A stretch of DNA of 64,000 bases from Gracilibacillus boraciitolerans JCM 21714 (GCF_000521485.1 NZ_BAVS01000013.1:24580-88579); one strand, 5' to 3'; positions 8,145 through 21,057 are shown, numbered from the stretch's first letter. Made by a program: numbers and translations. Notes: generated by a model from the letters alone, not told the origin.

Positions 8145-9565
8145 AACTATGGGGGGGCGGACGATTTACAAAACCAACAAATGAATTAGTCGATGAATAT
8201 ACAGCATCGATCAGCTTTGATCAAAAATTGGCCCAATATGATATTCAAGGTAGCTTAGCCCATGTTGAAATGCTTGCAAAATGTGAGATTATACCGGCGA
8301 AAGATGCGGAAGAAATTAAGAAAGGCTTAAAAATTGTTGCAGAAAAGATAAAAGCTGGCGAAGCAGAATTAACTGAAGTCAATGAAGATATCCATATGAA
8401 TGTGGAGAAACTTTTGATTGATGAAGTTGGTGCAGTTGGGGGGTAAATTACACACTGGCAGAAGTAGAAACGATCAGGTAGCATTAGATATGAGGTTATA
8501 TTTGCGCGATTCCCTTGTAACATTAGTCGAGTTGCTAACCAAGTTGCAAGAAGCACTTCTAGAGCAGGCGCAGTCGAACTTGGACACTATTTTGCCAGGA
8601 TATACCCATTTGCAAAGAGCCCAGCCAGTGTTGTTCGCCCATCATATGATGGCATATGTATCCATGTTTGAGCGTGATATTGAACGTATTCAGGACAGTT
8701 TTAAACGGGTAAATCGCTCACCACTTGGTGCAGGTGCATTAGCGGGTACGACTTTCCCGATTGACCGAGAATATGTGGCGGAAAAATTAAATTTTGACGG
8801 TGTTGTTGAAAATAGTTTAGATGCGGTTAGTGATCGCGATTTCGTTGTAGAATTTTTATCAAATGCATCGCTTTCTATTATGCATTTGTCACGTTTGAGT
8901 GAAGAATTAGTACAATGGTCTAGTGCAGAGTTTAATTTTGTGGAATTAGATGACGCTTTTTGCACCGGAAGCAGCATGATGCCTCAAAAGAAAAACCCAG
9001 ATGTGGCCGAATTAGTAAGAGGGAAATCAGGCCGTGTATACGGACATCTTATCGGGATGCTTACAACTTTGAAGGGTTTGCCAATTGCCTATAACAAAGA
9101 TATGCAGGAAGATAAGGAAGGCATGTTTGATACGGTTGAAACGCTAAAAGGCGCACTTGCCCTTTTTGCTCCAATGATTGCAACGATGGAAGTAAAAAAG
9201 ATAATATGTATGAAGCTGTTGCGAAAGACTTTTCCAACGCAACTGACTTAGCAGATTATTTAGTAAATAAAGACTTGCCATTTCGCGAAGCGCATGCCGT
9301 TGTCGGTCAGGTGGTATTACACTGTATACAAGAAAATATATATTTGTTAGATCTAAGTATTGCAGATTTTCGAAACTTTTCTAAACTAATTGAGGAAGAC
9401 ATTTATGATGTATTAGCACCTCGAGCTGTTGTCAATGCCCGGGATGTTGTCGGAGGAACTGCAAGAAATCGCGTAGCAGATCAAATGACGCAAGCAGATA
9501 AGAGATTAAGTGAAAGTAAATCATGGATAGAGATTCATGCAAAGAAAGTGAATGTATTAAAATAA
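8141..9565 (+). CDS. argH: Argininosuccinate lyase (two apparent frameshifts)
   Basis: ArgH splits argininosuccinate to arginine and fumarate. It opens [13 protein letters not shown], where all relatives have MKLWGGRF; a seven-G run adds one Gly. The first break is at the six-G run 8438-8443, inside [14 protein letters not shown], an invariant active-site segment. The second is at 9194-9199, where A6 should be A7 ([11 protein letters not shown]). The fumarase-superfamily signature [12 protein letters not shown] with the catalytic Ser loop is intact, and the C-terminus is normal (about 470 aa). Both breaks fall in homopolymers, so I think the gene is functional. Confidence 0.92.
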
Positions 9566-9640
9566 TAATAAGAAGCTGGATGCTAAGCCTTTATCAAAGT
9601 GAGAGGTTTAGCTTGCACCATCTCATGAATCATTTTATTA

Positions 9641-9680
9641 TAAAAATAAATGCATAAATATAAATATTATAGTATAATTA
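9641..9680 (+). promoter_or_regulatory. Putative promoter / ARG-box region of carA
   Basis: The 191-nt gap between argH and carA holds a hairpin (gctaagcc with ggtttagc, about 9581-9613) and an AT-rich stretch with tgcataaatataaatat followed by tataat at 9673-9678. That tataat is a perfect -10, but no good -35 precedes it. The AT-rich palindromic look suggests ArgR control of a separate carAB-argF transcript. Confidence 0.35.
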
Positions 9681-9756
9681 TTAGAAAATAACTTACTTTA
9701 CTGATGTTTGTTCAAATAGACAATTCAAGCTATTACGAAAATGAGGAGGAGCCTTT

Positions 9757-10857
9757 ATGCAACAAAAGATCGGTTATCTCGTGTTAAATACTGGGGGGGA
9801 TGTTTTAGAAGGAAAATGGTTAGGAACACCAAAGAGTACAGAAGGAGAACTTGTTTTTAATACAGCAATGACAGGCTATCAGGAAGTGATGACAGACCCT
9901 TCCTATGCAGGTCAGATTGTTACCATGACCTATCCCTTGATTGGAAATTATGGTTGGAATGAGATCGATTATGAAAGCATTCACCCATCTCTAAATGGCT
10001 TTATCGTATCAACCCCGAGCCATAATCCCGAACATTATGAATCAACCAATACCTTAGTGGAAATGTTAGATAAACATAACATTCCATCCCTTTCCCATAT
10101 AGATACAAGAGCCTTAACACGTATTATTCGTGAACACGGAGAAGTGTATGGGAAAATCACAATAGATCCTGATGAAAAACCAGTTGATACTTCAGTGAAT
10201 CCGAAGATAGTTTCGACTGTGTCTGTTACAAAAAAAGAATTCTATAAAACTGAGAATCCAGCAAACTACCCTGTACCACATGTCGTTGTGATCGATTTTG
10301 GTTATAAGCATTCGATTGCCAATTCCTTATTAGAATTAGGTTGTGATGTCACAGTCGTTCCGTATGATACATCTTATATTGAGATTCAATCATTACATCC
10401 AGATGGTGTCATGTTAACAAATGGCCCTGGTGATCCAAAAGCATTAGCATATCTATCTGATAATATTAAACAAATATCTGAAAGCTTCCCAACGATGGGA
10501 ATTTGTTTAGGTCATCAGCTTGTCGCGTTAGCACATGGTGCCAGTACCAAGCGATTACCATATGGTCATCGGGGGGGAAGTAATCATCCGGTAAAAGATT
10601 TGCAAACAGGGAAAGTGATGATTACATCGCAAAATCATGGCTATGTAGTGGACTATGACTCTGTGAATATGAAGAATTGGTTTGTTTCACATATTAACGT
10701 TAACGATAAATCAGTAGAGGGATTAAAGCATAAAGCTTTACCTTTAATGACAGTGCAATTTCACCCTGAAGCACACCCTGGCCCGATTGATACACATCAT
10801 TTATTCGTAGATTTTATCCAGCAGTTTATTACTAAGGGAGAGAAACAACATGCCTAA
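9757..10857 (+). CDS. carA: Carbamoyl-phosphate synthase small subunit (glutaminase)
   Basis: CarA hydrolyses glutamine and channels ammonia to CarB. The N-terminal CPSase_sm_chain domain shows [20 protein letters not shown]. The class I amidotransferase domain has the nucleophile MGICLGHQL and the His/Glu pair in [11 protein letters not shown]. At 366 aa the length is normal. Seven-G runs at about 9793 and 10571 give NTGGDV and [10 protein letters not shown], each one Gly longer than relatives. Start ATG behind gaggagg (9743-9749). It overlaps carB by 8 nt. Lying between argH and argF, this is the arginine-specific rather than the pyrimidine enzyme. Confidence 0.93.
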   Translation: MQQKIGYLVLNTGGDVLEGKWLGTPKSTEGELVFNTAMTGYQEVMTDPSYAGQIVTMTYPLIGNYGWNEIDYESIHPSLNGFIVSTPSHNPEHYESTNTLVEMLDKHNIPSLSHIDTRALTRIIREHGEVYGKITIDPDEKPVDTSVNPKIVSTVSVTKKEFYKTENPANYPVPHVVVIDFGYKHSIANSLLELGCDVTVVPYDTSYIEIQSLHPDGVMLTNGPGDPKALAYLSDNIKQISESFPTMGICLGHQLVALAHGASTKRLPYGHRGGSNHPVKDLQTGKVMITSQNHGYVVDYDSVNMKNWFVSHINVNDKSVEGLKHKALPLMTVQFHPEAHPGPIDTHHLFVDFIQQFITKGEKQHA

Positions 10858-13800
10858 GAAACATGACATAAAGAAAGTATTAGTGATCGGCTCCGGTCCG
10901 ATTGTGATCGGGCAGGCCGCTGAATTTGATTACGCTGGGACACAAGCTTGTTTAGCATTAAAAGAAGAAGGTGTCGAAGTTATTTTAGTTAATAATAACC
11001 CAGCGACAATTATGACAGATGAAAATATAGCAGATAAAGTGTATTTAGAGCCACTTACATGTGAATCGATCACAAAAATAATTGAAAAGGAACGTCCAGA
11101 TGGTATTCTTCCCACATTGGGCGGCCAAACTGGTTTGAATATGGCTGTTTTATTAGATGAAGCAGGTGTCTTAGCTAAGTATGATGTTACCTTATTGGGT
11201 ACACCGCTTGAAACCATCCAAAAAGGAGAGGACAGACAGATTTTTAAGGCGATGATGAAGGATCTTAACGAACCGGTTGCTGAAAGTTTGTCTACTTCTT
11301 CTGTGGAGGAAGCTGTTGATTTTGCTAATCAAGCAGGTTATTCCGTGATTGTTCGACCTGCCTATACCTTAGGTGGTGCAGGCGGGGGGTATTGCAGATA
11401 ATGAAGATCAATTACGACAAATTGTAAAAAACGGGTTGCATTACAGTCCGATCAGTCAAGTGTTAATTGAACAAAGCGTTAAAGGATGGAAGGAAATTGA
11501 ATATGAAGTAATGCGTGATGCCAATGACACCTGTATTATTGTTTGTAATATGGAAAACTTTGACCCTGTCGGGGTGCACACCGGCGATAGTATCGTTGTA
11601 GCACCATCTCAAACGCTAACAGATCGTCAATATCAAATGCTAAGAACTTCGTCAGTGAAAGTTATTCGTGAATTGGGTGTGATTGGTGGTTGTAACATTC
11701 AATTTGCACTGAATCCTGAAAATGATGATTATATTATAATAGAAGTGAATCCACGAGTAAGTCGCTCCAGTGCTTTGGCTTCAAAAGCCACAGGTTATCC
11801 TATCGCTCGAATCGCAGCAAAGGTTGCGTTAGGTTATCATTTGGATGAGGTAATCAATCCAATTACTGGTGATACCTATGCTAGTTTTGAGCCTGCTATT
11901 GATTATATCGCAGTTAAAATTCCGCGCTGGCCTTTTGATAAATTCACTCAGGCAGATCGTCTGCTGGGAACTCAGATGAAGGCCACAGGAGAAGTGATGT
12001 CCTTAGCACGTAATTTCCCTGCTGCGATTAATAAAGCGGTGCGGTCATTAGAAATTGGCCTCGATTCCCTTCATTTACCTGGAGCAGGAAAATTATCCGA
12101 TCAAGAGCTACATATTGCTTTAGACAAGGCTACGGATGAACGTCTATTTATGGTGGCTGAGGCTTTAAGAAGGGGGGGAATGACCGTAGAACAGATCCAT
12201 GAAATTACTGAAATCAATAATTACTTTTTATATGAGCTTGCAGCAATGATTACTAAAGAAAAAGAAATTCAGGCAAAAGATTGGAACAAGATCCAAGCTA
12301 AGGATATAAAAGATGCTAAACAATTTGGCATTTCCGATCTAACTTTAGCGAAGTTATTAGATGTTGAGTTAACCGCTATCCAGGAAAAAATAAATACAGA
12401 GCAGTTAGCACCTTCATATAAAATGGTTGATACATGTGCAGCTGAATTTTCTGCCGAGACTCCATATTTCTATAGTTCCTGGAACGAATGGGATGAGGTG
12501 GAAGCCTTGGAAGGTGATAAGCGAATGGTTGTATTAGGTTCGGGTCCATTCGAATCGGGCAAGGGGGGGTAGAGTTTGATTATTGCTCAGTGCATGCAGC
12601 TAAATCCTTACAAGGTCAAGGAATTGATGCTGTTGTGATTAATAATAATCCAGAAACAGTCAGTACAGATTTTAATACAGCAGATCATTTATACTTTGAG
12701 CCATTAACTGTCGAAGATGTACTGCATGTCGTTAAAAAAGAAAAAGCACAAGAAGTACTAGTTCAGTTTGGTGGACAGACTGCTATTAATCTAGCAGATG
12801 GTTTGGAAAAAGCTGGTGTTAAAATCGCAGGAACTGCTTTGAAGTCGATTGAAGCAGTCGAAGATCGAGACTTATTTTATCAGCTATTACAACGGTTAAA
12901 TATACCCCATATTCCTGGCGATACTGTCATGGCTGTGGAAGATGCAAAAACAGTTGCCAACAAAATTGGTTATCCGATTTTAATGCGTCCTTCCTATGTG
13001 ATTGGTGGTCAGGGTATGGTGATCTTACACAATGAAAATCAACTTAGCGATTATCTAACAAATTTACAAGCAAATGCACAGGGAAACCGTATTTTTCCGT
13101 TGCTAATTGATCGTTATATTGAGGGTTATGAAATTGAAATAGATGCGATTTGTGATGGATCAGATATATTAATTCCAGGCATTTTTGAACATGTTGAAAA
13201 GGCTGGAGTACATTCTGGGGACAGTGTTGCTATTTTTCCGGCACCAAATCTTACGAGTGAATGGAAGCAAACCATCGAGTTATATGCCCAAAAAATTTCT
13301 AAAGCACTAAATGTAAAAGGAATTATGAATATTCAATTTGTTTTAAGTCCAGATCGTCAAACGCTATATGTACTGGAAGTTAATCCTCGTGCTTCACGTA
13401 CAGTACCAATTGCCAGTAAGGTTACAGGAGTTCCAATGGTTGATCTTGCAACACGGGTACAAATGGGTGAATCACTAAGTGATCAAGACTGGCAGCTCGG
13501 ATTACATGAAGATGTTCCGTATTATGCCGTAAAAATGCCTGTTTTTTCTACTAATAAATTACCGGGTGTGGATCCAATCCTTGGACCTGAAATGAAATCG
13601 ACAGGTGAAGCTATTGGTTTAGGATCTACTGTAGATCAGGCAATGGCGAAAGCATTTGGCTGGAAAGCCGATACCCTGAAATCATTAACCAAAAAAGATA
13701 CGATTTTCTTATCATTAACCAAAATTGATCCAACATTAATGAAAGAGTTACAATCCTTGAATTTATCAGTGGAAGCAGATGCAATCACAGCAGAATTATT

Positions 13801-14092
13801 AGCAGAACAAGGAATGACAGTAACTGAAATAATGGACATAGCAACTGCAGAACAGAATTGTCTTGATGATAAATATATATTTATTGTGGATACTCATCGC
13901 ACAGGCGAAAAGGATCAGCATGTTACTCTAAGAGAGGCTGCATTGCGATCAGACACAATTCATTTTACATCAAATGACACATTGACTGCCTACTTAAAAG
14001 CTAGCAATGTCTCATTAGAAGCTCCAAAATCGATCCAGGAATATCGTCAGGGGGAACCCGATCTGAATAAGAAGGAGCGTGCGATACGTTGA
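10850..14092 (+). CDS. carB: Carbamoyl-phosphate synthase large subunit (two apparent frameshifts)
   Basis: CarB makes carbamoyl phosphate from bicarbonate, ammonia and two ATP. The span of about 1080 codons covers both homologous halves. Break 1 is a six-G run at 11384-11389 within the ATP-grasp glycine loop (GGAGGGIADN expected with five G). Break 2 is near 12547: the junction between the halves should read GSGPIRIGQGVEFDY, but one A is missing and a seven-G run adds three bases. Other landmarks are intact: [47 protein letters not shown]. It overlaps argF by 4 nt. Confidence 0.92.
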
Positions 14093-15024
14093 GTTTTAAA
14101 GAACATTTAAAAGGAAAAGATTTTTTAACACTAGCAGATTATTCCCAGGCTGAACTAGCGTATATTCTGGAATTAGCAACGACTATTAAAAACAAACATA
14201 AAAGTGGTGAAATTTATCAGCCGCTTAAAGGAAAAACACTAGGAATGATATTTCAAAAGTCATCAACGCGTACGCGTGTTTCGTTTGAGGCTGGTATCTA
14301 TCAACTGGGTGGTACCGGCTTGTTCCTGAGTTCCAATGATATTCAAATTGGCCGCGGCGAACTAATTTCAGATACTGCAAAAGTTTTATCCAGTTATCTG
14401 GATGGTATTATGATCCGCACATTTTCTCATAAAGATGTTGAAGATTTGGCTGAGAATGCATTGGTTCCAGTCATAAATGGCTTAACGGATGATTTTCATC
14501 CCTGTCAGGTTTTAGCAGATCTTCAAACGATTAAAGAGAAGAAAGGCAGATTAGAAGGATTGAAGCTTGCTTATATTGGTGATGGTAACAATATGGCAAA
14601 TTCCTTAATGATTGGTTGCGCTAAAATGGGATTAGATATCGCCATTGCAGCACCAAAAGATTATCAACCGAAAGCAGAAATTACGGAACTGGCTTCCAGT
14701 TTTGCAAATAATACTGAAGTAACGGTTACCGAAGATCCATTCGAAGCAGTAAAAAATGCTGATATCATTTATTCTGATGTATGGGCAAGTATGGGGTATG
14801 AGCAAGAACAAAAGGAACGTGAAAAAGCTTTTGCAACGTATCAGGTAAATACCGAATTATTTTCTTATGCGCATGAGGATGCTATTTTCATGCATTGCCT
14901 GCCTGCACATAGAGGTGAAGAGGTTACAACGGAAATTATTGATGGACCAAAGTCTGTTGTATTTGAAGAAGCAGAAAATAGATTGCACGCACAAAAGGCA
15001 TTAATGGTAGCACTTATGGGATAA
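14089..15024 (+). CDS. argF: Ornithine carbamoyltransferase
   Basis: ArgF transfers the carbamoyl group to ornithine to form citrulline. A complete 311-aa enzyme: carbamoyl-phosphate loop KSSTRTRVSFEAG, IGRGE, HPCQVLADLQTI, the DGNNMANSLM ornithine region, DVWASMG and MHCLPAHRGEEVT with the catalytic Cys. TTG start with aaggag (14071-14076), overlapping the carB stop. It closes the arginine block. No argC, argJ, argB or argD is in view, so the pathway from glutamate to ornithine must be encoded elsewhere. Confidence 0.95.
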   Translation: MSFKEHLKGKDFLTLADYSQAELAYILELATTIKNKHKSGEIYQPLKGKTLGMIFQKSSTRTRVSFEAGIYQLGGTGLFLSSNDIQIGRGELISDTAKVLSSYLDGIMIRTFSHKDVEDLAENALVPVINGLTDDFHPCQVLADLQTIKEKKGRLEGLKLAYIGDGNNMANSLMIGCAKMGLDIAIAAPKDYQPKAEITELASSFANNTEVTVTEDPFEAVKNADIIYSDVWASMGYEQEQKEREKAFATYQVNTELFSYAHEDAIFMHCLPAHRGEEVTTEIIDGPKSVVFEEAENRLHAQKALMVALMG

Positions 15025-15030
15025 CTTTTA

Positions 15031-15068
15031 AAGCTAGATCTTTATTATCTAAGATCTTGCTTTTTTTT
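15031..15068 (+). terminator. Terminator of the arginine block
   Basis: A stem of aagc..agatctt with aagatct..gctt (15031-15042 with 15051-15062), a short loop and an eight-T tract. It starts 6 nt after the argF stop. Confidence 0.85.
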
Positions 15069-15145
15069 GTGTTTGCAGTTCATATTTTGTTATTGCTATA
15101 ATAAGAATTAATTGTGTGGTATTAAAATTAAAGGATTGATTTAAA

Positions 15146-16083
15146 ATGGATAACAATCAAATGATAGCGGAGTTACAGCAACTAATAAATCCCGAACATA
15201 TTTTTATAGATGAATATTTAAAGAAACATACGTATACGAAGCTAGGTGGTAAAGCCGACTTTTTCGTGACCCCCCCTCTAATATTGAGGAAGTACAAGAA
15301 GTGATTCGGTTTGCAAATAAAACAAACATACCTTTTACCCTATTAGGAAATGGCTCGAATGTGATCGTGAGAGACGGCGGAATTCGTGGGATTGTGTTAA
15401 GTTTAAAACGATTTTTGAATGTTCGCAGAGAAGGAAATAAAGTGATTGCTGAAAGTGGTGCCAGAATTATTGATGCTTCTCGCTTTGCCCTTCAAGAAAG
15501 TTTAACAGGCCTGGAATTTTCATGTGGAATTCCAGGGACGGTAGGTGGCGCTTTATATATGAATGCCGGTGCTTATGGCGGAGAAGTCAAGGATTGTTTA
15601 GAAAGTGCGCTTGTGGTTGATTCAAAGGGAGACATACTGCGCGTTGCGGCAGAAGATCTGAATTTAGAGTATCGAACAAGCAATATCGCCAAAAAGGGAT
15701 ATATCGTTATTGAAGCAACTTTTGCCCTGCAAATAGGAAAACATGAGGAAATTAAAGCGATAATGGATGATCTAACCTATAAGCGCGAATCAAAACAACC
15801 GCTGGAATATCCTTCATGCGGCAGTGTATTTAAACGTCCACCTGGATACTTCGCTGGAAAGCTTATCCAAGACAGTGATCTCCAAGGAAAAGGCATAGGC
15901 GGAGCAGAAGTATCAACAAAACACGCGGGCTTTATCGTCAATAAAAATCAGGCCACTGCCACCGATTATATTTCAGTGATTGAAATGGTCCAAAAGACAG
16001 TTAAATACAAATTTAATGTAAATCTGGAACGAGAAGTCCGAATTCTCGGAGAAGATGAAGGAGTTACGGACAAAAAAAGCTGA
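15146..16083 (+). CDS. murB: UDP-N-acetylenolpyruvoylglucosamine reductase (frameshifted)
   Basis: MurB reduces UDP-GlcNAc-enolpyruvate to UDP-MurNAc, using FAD and NADPH, in peptidoglycan precursor synthesis. Start ATG 15146 behind aaggat. The frame breaks at a seven-C run (15270-15276) just after [12 protein letters not shown]; with five C it continues [17 protein letters not shown]-binding [34 protein letters not shown] and the serine proton donor in SCGSVFKRP are clear. About 311 aa. The last codons (GVTDKKS) lie in the first unit of the hairpin array that fills the downstream gap. Confidence 0.92.
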
Positions 16084-16258
16084 ATTAGCTGAAAAGTGTC
16101 TGTAAGATTCCTTGTTACGGACAAAATATTCAACATTAGCTAAAAAATGTCCATAAGAATTTATCTTATGGACAAAAAGTCTAAAAAAATTAAAATCTGT
16201 CCATAAGACTAATTCTTATGGACAGAAAAATAATTATTTGCGTAAAGTGTCCGTAAGA
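16063..16258. repeat. Array of about 50-nt spaced inverted repeats (TGTCCATAAGA..TCTTATGGACA)
   Basis: Hairpins at 16098-16122 (imperfect), 16148-16174 and 16198-16224 (both 11-bp perfect stems, 5-nt loops), plus half-sites at 16064-16072 and 16248-16258. Units begin every 50-52 nt. The first half-site encodes the end of murB and the last encodes the end of the converging NERD gene. Each stem is flanked by A-rich sequence, so the array may serve as a terminator in both directions. Confidence 0.85.
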
Positions 16259-17172
16259 TTATTATTGTCTAGATAATGAACCACTTGTGTGAACCGACTG
16301 ATATAAAATGCCTTTCCATAAGTCGCTTTATGCTCTTTTGTGAATAAACCTTGCCACACCATTCATATATCATATTCGTAGTCAGTTTCTCACCGGGGGA
16401 AGAGCTGTTGAAATTCATGAATATTTCTTAGGATAGCATCATGTACATGCTCATGATTGTGACATTTTAAACAAACAGCTCTTCGCCCTTCTGTTTTCAT
16501 AGATAAACTGTGACACTCTTTGCATCTCAATCCTTTTTTTAATAAAGTATATTGATATTTAGGAATCTGAGGCTGTGGGTATGGACCAATATCTATAGAG
16601 ATAAGTTGGTGTGCTAACTTTAATTGTGAAGAATGTGCAGGTTGTCTTTCATTTAAGGATGAGATAAACCGTGGTATTTGTGTTGGAAAAATAAAATGTT
16701 TACTAAGCGGAGCCTGGTAGAGGGTGAACTCCGGATGGTTAAACACATTATAGCTCTCAACGGTCAGACGCTGATGCAGATGTTCCATTAATTGCCTCAT
16801 TAAAGTTTCATTTCGTTTCAGTTGTAGAAGTGGATTGCTAATTTCTTTGTTCGGCATCTTAAACCATCGATTTTCTGAAAATTTGTAATCACCAGGATGA
16901 TTTTTGATATCTAATAAAATCATTTCTTCTCCTGTAAGTATGAGTGAATCCAGCTGAAAAGAAGTTGTACCAAATTCAAACCGCATGTCACTTAACACAT
17001 AGAAGGATTCTTTTAAACTTTTCTCTAAAGATTGCTCGAATCTTAATTCCCCTTCATATCCCAGCTTCAAGTTATTATGATAAAGTTCTTCCTTCCTCGA
17101 AAAATGAATTCTTAAATACAAGGCGTCAAATATCGTTAATTCATAAGGTTTCTCCAAATGCTTTACAATCAT
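16234..17172 (-). CDS. NERD (nuclease-related) domain protein (frameshifted near the C-terminus)
   Basis: The N-terminal half has the NERD fold: GYEGELRFEQSL, FQLDSLILTGEEMILLDIKN, with the Glu, Asp and Glu-x-Lys-like pattern of restriction-type nucleases. A zinc-ribbon CKEC..CLKC (about residues 217-239) follows. As written the frame stops at 16390. Reading the five-G run at 16395-16399 as four, and restoring one base near 16347, opens a coherent tail (WCGxGLFTKEHKATYGKAF..) ending NNNLTDTLRK at 16234. The whole would then be about 311 aa. NERD proteins are thought to act on DNA or in stress; no substrate is known. Confidence 0.7.
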
Positions 17173-17256
17173 CGCATTACTCCTCTCGGTTTATGATTAA
17201 TACATATTTTAACATATATTGACACGAAATCTACATAGAATTCTAAAATCAATATT

Positions 17257-17285
17257 TTGCAAAACTAATAAAAATTCTATATACT
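17257..17285 (+). promoter_or_regulatory. Promoter of the riboflavin operon
   Basis: ttgcaa (17257-17262), 17 nt and tatact (17280-17285), placing the RNA start about 10-15 nt before the FMN riboswitch. A second ttgaca at 17219-17224 has a weaker -10 partner (tctaaa). Confidence 0.6.
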
Positions 17286-17301
17286 TTAATTAACGATGTA
17301 T

Positions 17302-17450
17302 ATTCCTTTGGGGCAGGGTGTAATTCCCGACCGACGGTGATAAAGCTTAACTGCTTTTTAGTCCGTGACCCGGATCATTTTTGAAAAATGTGAAGGTGGA
17401 TTTGGTGTAAATCCAAAGCCGACAGTAACAGTCTGGATGGGAAAAGGAAT
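17302..17450 (+). ncRNA. FMN riboswitch (RFN element)
   Basis: A complete RFN element. P1 is attccttt (17302-17309) pairing with aaaggaat (17443-17450). Conserved blocks are GGGGCAGGGTG, CCCGACCGACGGTGA, AGTCCGTGACCC, the TGGATTTGGTGTAAATCCAAAGCCGACAGT region (17397-17426) and GTCTGGATGGGA. It senses flavin mononucleotide and controls ribD-ribE-ribBA-ribH through the downstream terminator. Confidence 0.97.
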
Positions 17451-17552
17451 GGATAGCGTAGTGGGCTTTTCTATGGAGAAAAGTTTAGTTTTGTGTTCTC
17501 TTCATAATTACCACTACAAATCCAAGCTTTTTACTATGAATTAATAGACGCC

Positions 17553-18703
<1,151 letters not shown>

Positions 18704-18704
<1 letters not shown>

Positions 18705-19339
18705 TGTTCACTGGGATAGTTGAAGAAAAAGGAAAGATTGAATCGATTCATCAAACAAATCAGGCCTTACAAATAAAAATCAACGGTAAAAAAGTGACAG
18801 AGGATGTAGCAATTGGTGATAGTATCTCTGTAAATGGTGTCTGTCTGACGGTAACAAATTTTGATGCAAATTGGTTTACCGTTGATGTCATACCTGAAAC
18901 ATTTCGGAGCTCATCCTTAGCTAAGTTAACGGCCCAATCCTCCGTTAATTTGGAAAGAGCAATGCATGCCAATGGGAGATTTGGTGGGCATTTTGTTTCT
19001 GGCCATGTTGATGCTGTTGGGACGATTGAACGAACATGGCAAGAAGATAATGCGAAATACTATTACATCACGGTATCAGATACGCGGTATATTTCTCTTA
19101 AAGGATCAATTTCAGTAGATGGAACTTCCTTAACGGTCTTTGGTGTGGATGATAAAGGGTTTACCATCTCATTAATTCCAGAGACACAGAAAGCAACCAC
19201 ACTAGGCGCTAAGAGACAAGGAGATATAGTGAATGTTGAATTCGATATGCTTGCAAAATATATGGAGCGTCTCCTCCAGACAAGAGATCAACCAGCTGAA
19301 GAACTTACGGAAGAAAAATTGAAGCAGTATGGATTTTAA
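18704..19339 (+). CDS. ribE: Riboflavin synthase, alpha chain
   Basis: Dismutates two 6,7-dimethyl-8-ribityllumazines to riboflavin. It has the typical 211 aa with two lumazine-binding repeats: MFTGIVEEKGKIESI..SVNGVCLTV and the second half HFVSGHVDAVGTI..SVDGTSLTVFG. The start ATG overlaps the ribD stop (TAATG), and aaggagg lies upstream. The stop is embedded in the ribosome site of the next gene, a sign of tight coupling in the operon. Confidence 0.95.
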
Positions 19340-19352
19340 GGAGGTGCCAAAG

Positions 19353-20558
19353 ATGAAGCACTCAGTAGAAGAAGCGATACAAGCACTTAAAGACGGAAGA
19401 ATTATCATTGTTGTGGATGATGAAGATAGAGAAAATGAAGGTGACTTCATAGCATTAGCAGAGCATACGACACCAGAGATTATTAATTTTATGGCTAAGG
19501 AAGGCCGGGGACTGATTTGTGCTCCAATGACGAAAGAATACGCGGATCGTTTTCAGCTTGGTGAGATGGTAGCTCGTAACACAGATGATCATGGTACCAA
19601 TTTTACGGTTAGCATCGATTATCATTCGACACATACCGGAATTAGCGCGCAAGAGCGAGCTCTAACGATAACCAAACTAGTAGATGACTCAACGACGGCT
19701 AATGATTTTAACCGACCAGGACATGTTTTTCCGCTTATTGCAAAAACAGCAGGCGTTTTAGAACGAACAGGTCATACGGAAGCTGCCATCGATTTAGCAC
19801 GTCTGGCAGACTCAAAGCCAGTCGCAGTTATTTGTGAAGTTATGAATGAAGATGGAACAATGGCCCGTCAGCATGATTTAGAAAAGATAGCTGAAAAACA
19901 TAACATGCCAATGCTCACGATTCAAGAATTGATTCAATATCGTAAACGTTATGATAAGTTAATTATAAAAGAAACTGAAGTTGAATTACCAACTTCTTAT
20001 GGTGACTTTAAATTAGTTGCCTACACAGAAAAATATACCGGGCAAGAGCATGTAGCCTTATATAAAGGGGAATTGACACCCGATCAACCAACACTGGTTC
20101 GTGTTCACTCAGAGTGTTTAACAGGAGATGTTTTCGGTTCACAACGCTGTGATTGTGGCCCGCAATTAGAAAAAGCACTTGAAGAAATACAAAAGGCAGG
20201 ACACGGAGTACTAGTCTATATGCGTCAGGAAGGTAGAGGCATTGGCTTAATTAATAAAATGAAGGCATATAAGTTGCAAGAAGAAGGCTATGATACGGTA
20301 GAAGCTAATCACCAGCTTGGATTTCCAGCAGATCTGCGCGATTATGCAATAAGTGTTCAGATTTTGCGTGATTTAGGTGTTAGAAAAATTCATTTATTAA
20401 CGAATAATCCTCATAAACTTTCTAGTATAGAGGAATATGGCCTAGAATTAGTAGGTAGAAAAGCAATTGAGATACCATCCAACAAAAATAATGAAAAATA
20501 TTTACAAACCAAAGTAGAGAAATTAAATCATTTATTACATGTAGATCAAAATAAATAA
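19353..20558 (+). CDS. ribBA: Bifunctional DHBP synthase / GTP cyclohydrolase II
   Basis: The N-terminal RibB domain makes dihydroxybutanone phosphate from ribulose 5-phosphate ([12 protein letters not shown] acidic loop, [15 protein letters not shown] stretch [24 protein letters not shown]). The C-terminal RibA domain opens GTP ([20 protein letters not shown] zinc site, [25 protein letters not shown]). At 401 aa it is a normal fusion. ATG 19353 is used because aaggaggtg (19338-19346) sits just before it. Confidence 0.95.
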   Translation: MKHSVEEAIQALKDGRIIIVVDDEDRENEGDFIALAEHTTPEIINFMAKEGRGLICAPMTKEYADRFQLGEMVARNTDDHGTNFTVSIDYHSTHTGISAQERALTITKLVDDSTTANDFNRPGHVFPLIAKTAGVLERTGHTEAAIDLARLADSKPVAVICEVMNEDGTMARQHDLEKIAEKHNMPMLTIQELIQYRKRYDKLIIKETEVELPTSYGDFKLVAYTEKYTGQEHVALYKGELTPDQPTLVRVHSECLTGDVFGSQRCDCGPQLEKALEEIQKAGHGVLVYMRQEGRGIGLINKMKAYKLQEEGYDTVEANHQLGFPADLRDYAISVQILRDLGVRKIHLLTNNPHKLSSIEEYGLELVGRKAIEIPSNKNNEKYLQTKVEKLNHLLHVDQNK

Positions 20559-20572
20559 AGGGAGATAATAAT

Positions 20573-21043
20573 ATGACAAAAACATATGAAGGAAATTTAG
20601 TAGGAACAGGTTTAAAAGTAGGGATAGTAGTTGGCAGATTTAATGAATTCATTACAGGAAAATTATTAAGTGGTGCAGAAGATGCGTTTCGTCGCCATGG
20701 GGGGGTTGCCGAAAATGATGTAGAAGTAGCGTGGGTTCCTGGAGCATTTGAGATTCCACTTATCACCAAAAAAATGGCGGACTCGGGCAAATATGATGCC
20801 ATAGTTGCTTTAGGAACGGTTATTCGCGGTTCGACTCCACACTTTGATTATGTAAGCAGTGAAGTTTCCAAAGGGGTAGCGAGTGTCTCTATGAATGCTG
20901 GAATCCCAGTAATCTTTGGTGTGTTGACAACAGATACCATTGAGCAAGCAATTGAACGTGCAGGAACAAAAGCAGGAAATAAAGGAGCAGATGCAGCAGT
21001 CTCTGCAATTGAAATGGCTAATCTGTTAAAAAATATAGGATAA
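20573..21043 (+). CDS. ribH: 6,7-dimethyl-8-ribityllumazine synthase
   Basis: RibH joins dihydroxybutanone phosphate with the ribitylaminopyrimidine and forms the icosahedral capsid around riboflavin synthase. 156 aa. Seen: [24 protein letters not shown], the phosphate loop [14 protein letters not shown] with catalytic His, and [12 protein letters not shown] seven-G run gives RHGGVAEND where relatives have one Gly fewer. Start ATG 20573 behind agggaga. Last gene of the FMN-controlled operon. Confidence 0.95.
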   Translation: MTKTYEGNLVGTGLKVGIVVGRFNEFITGKLLSGAEDAFRRHGGVAENDVEVAWVPGAFEIPLITKKMADSGKYDAIVALGTVIRGSTPHFDYVSSEVSKGVASVSMNAGIPVIFGVLTTDTIEQAIERAGTKAGNKGADAAVSAIEMANLLKNIG

Positions 21044-21057
21044 TGACTGGCAATTCG

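Noticed and set aside
6878..9565. argG and argH as pseudogenes
   Set aside because: The breaks lie in a G6 run (argG) and in a G6 and an A6 run (argH). One base per break restores invariant active-site motifs, and neighbouring pathway genes are intact, so sequence error is far more likely.
16063..16258. CRISPR array
   Set aside because: The repeats are short dyads with loop changes, the 'spacers' are AT-rich and alike, and no cas genes are near.
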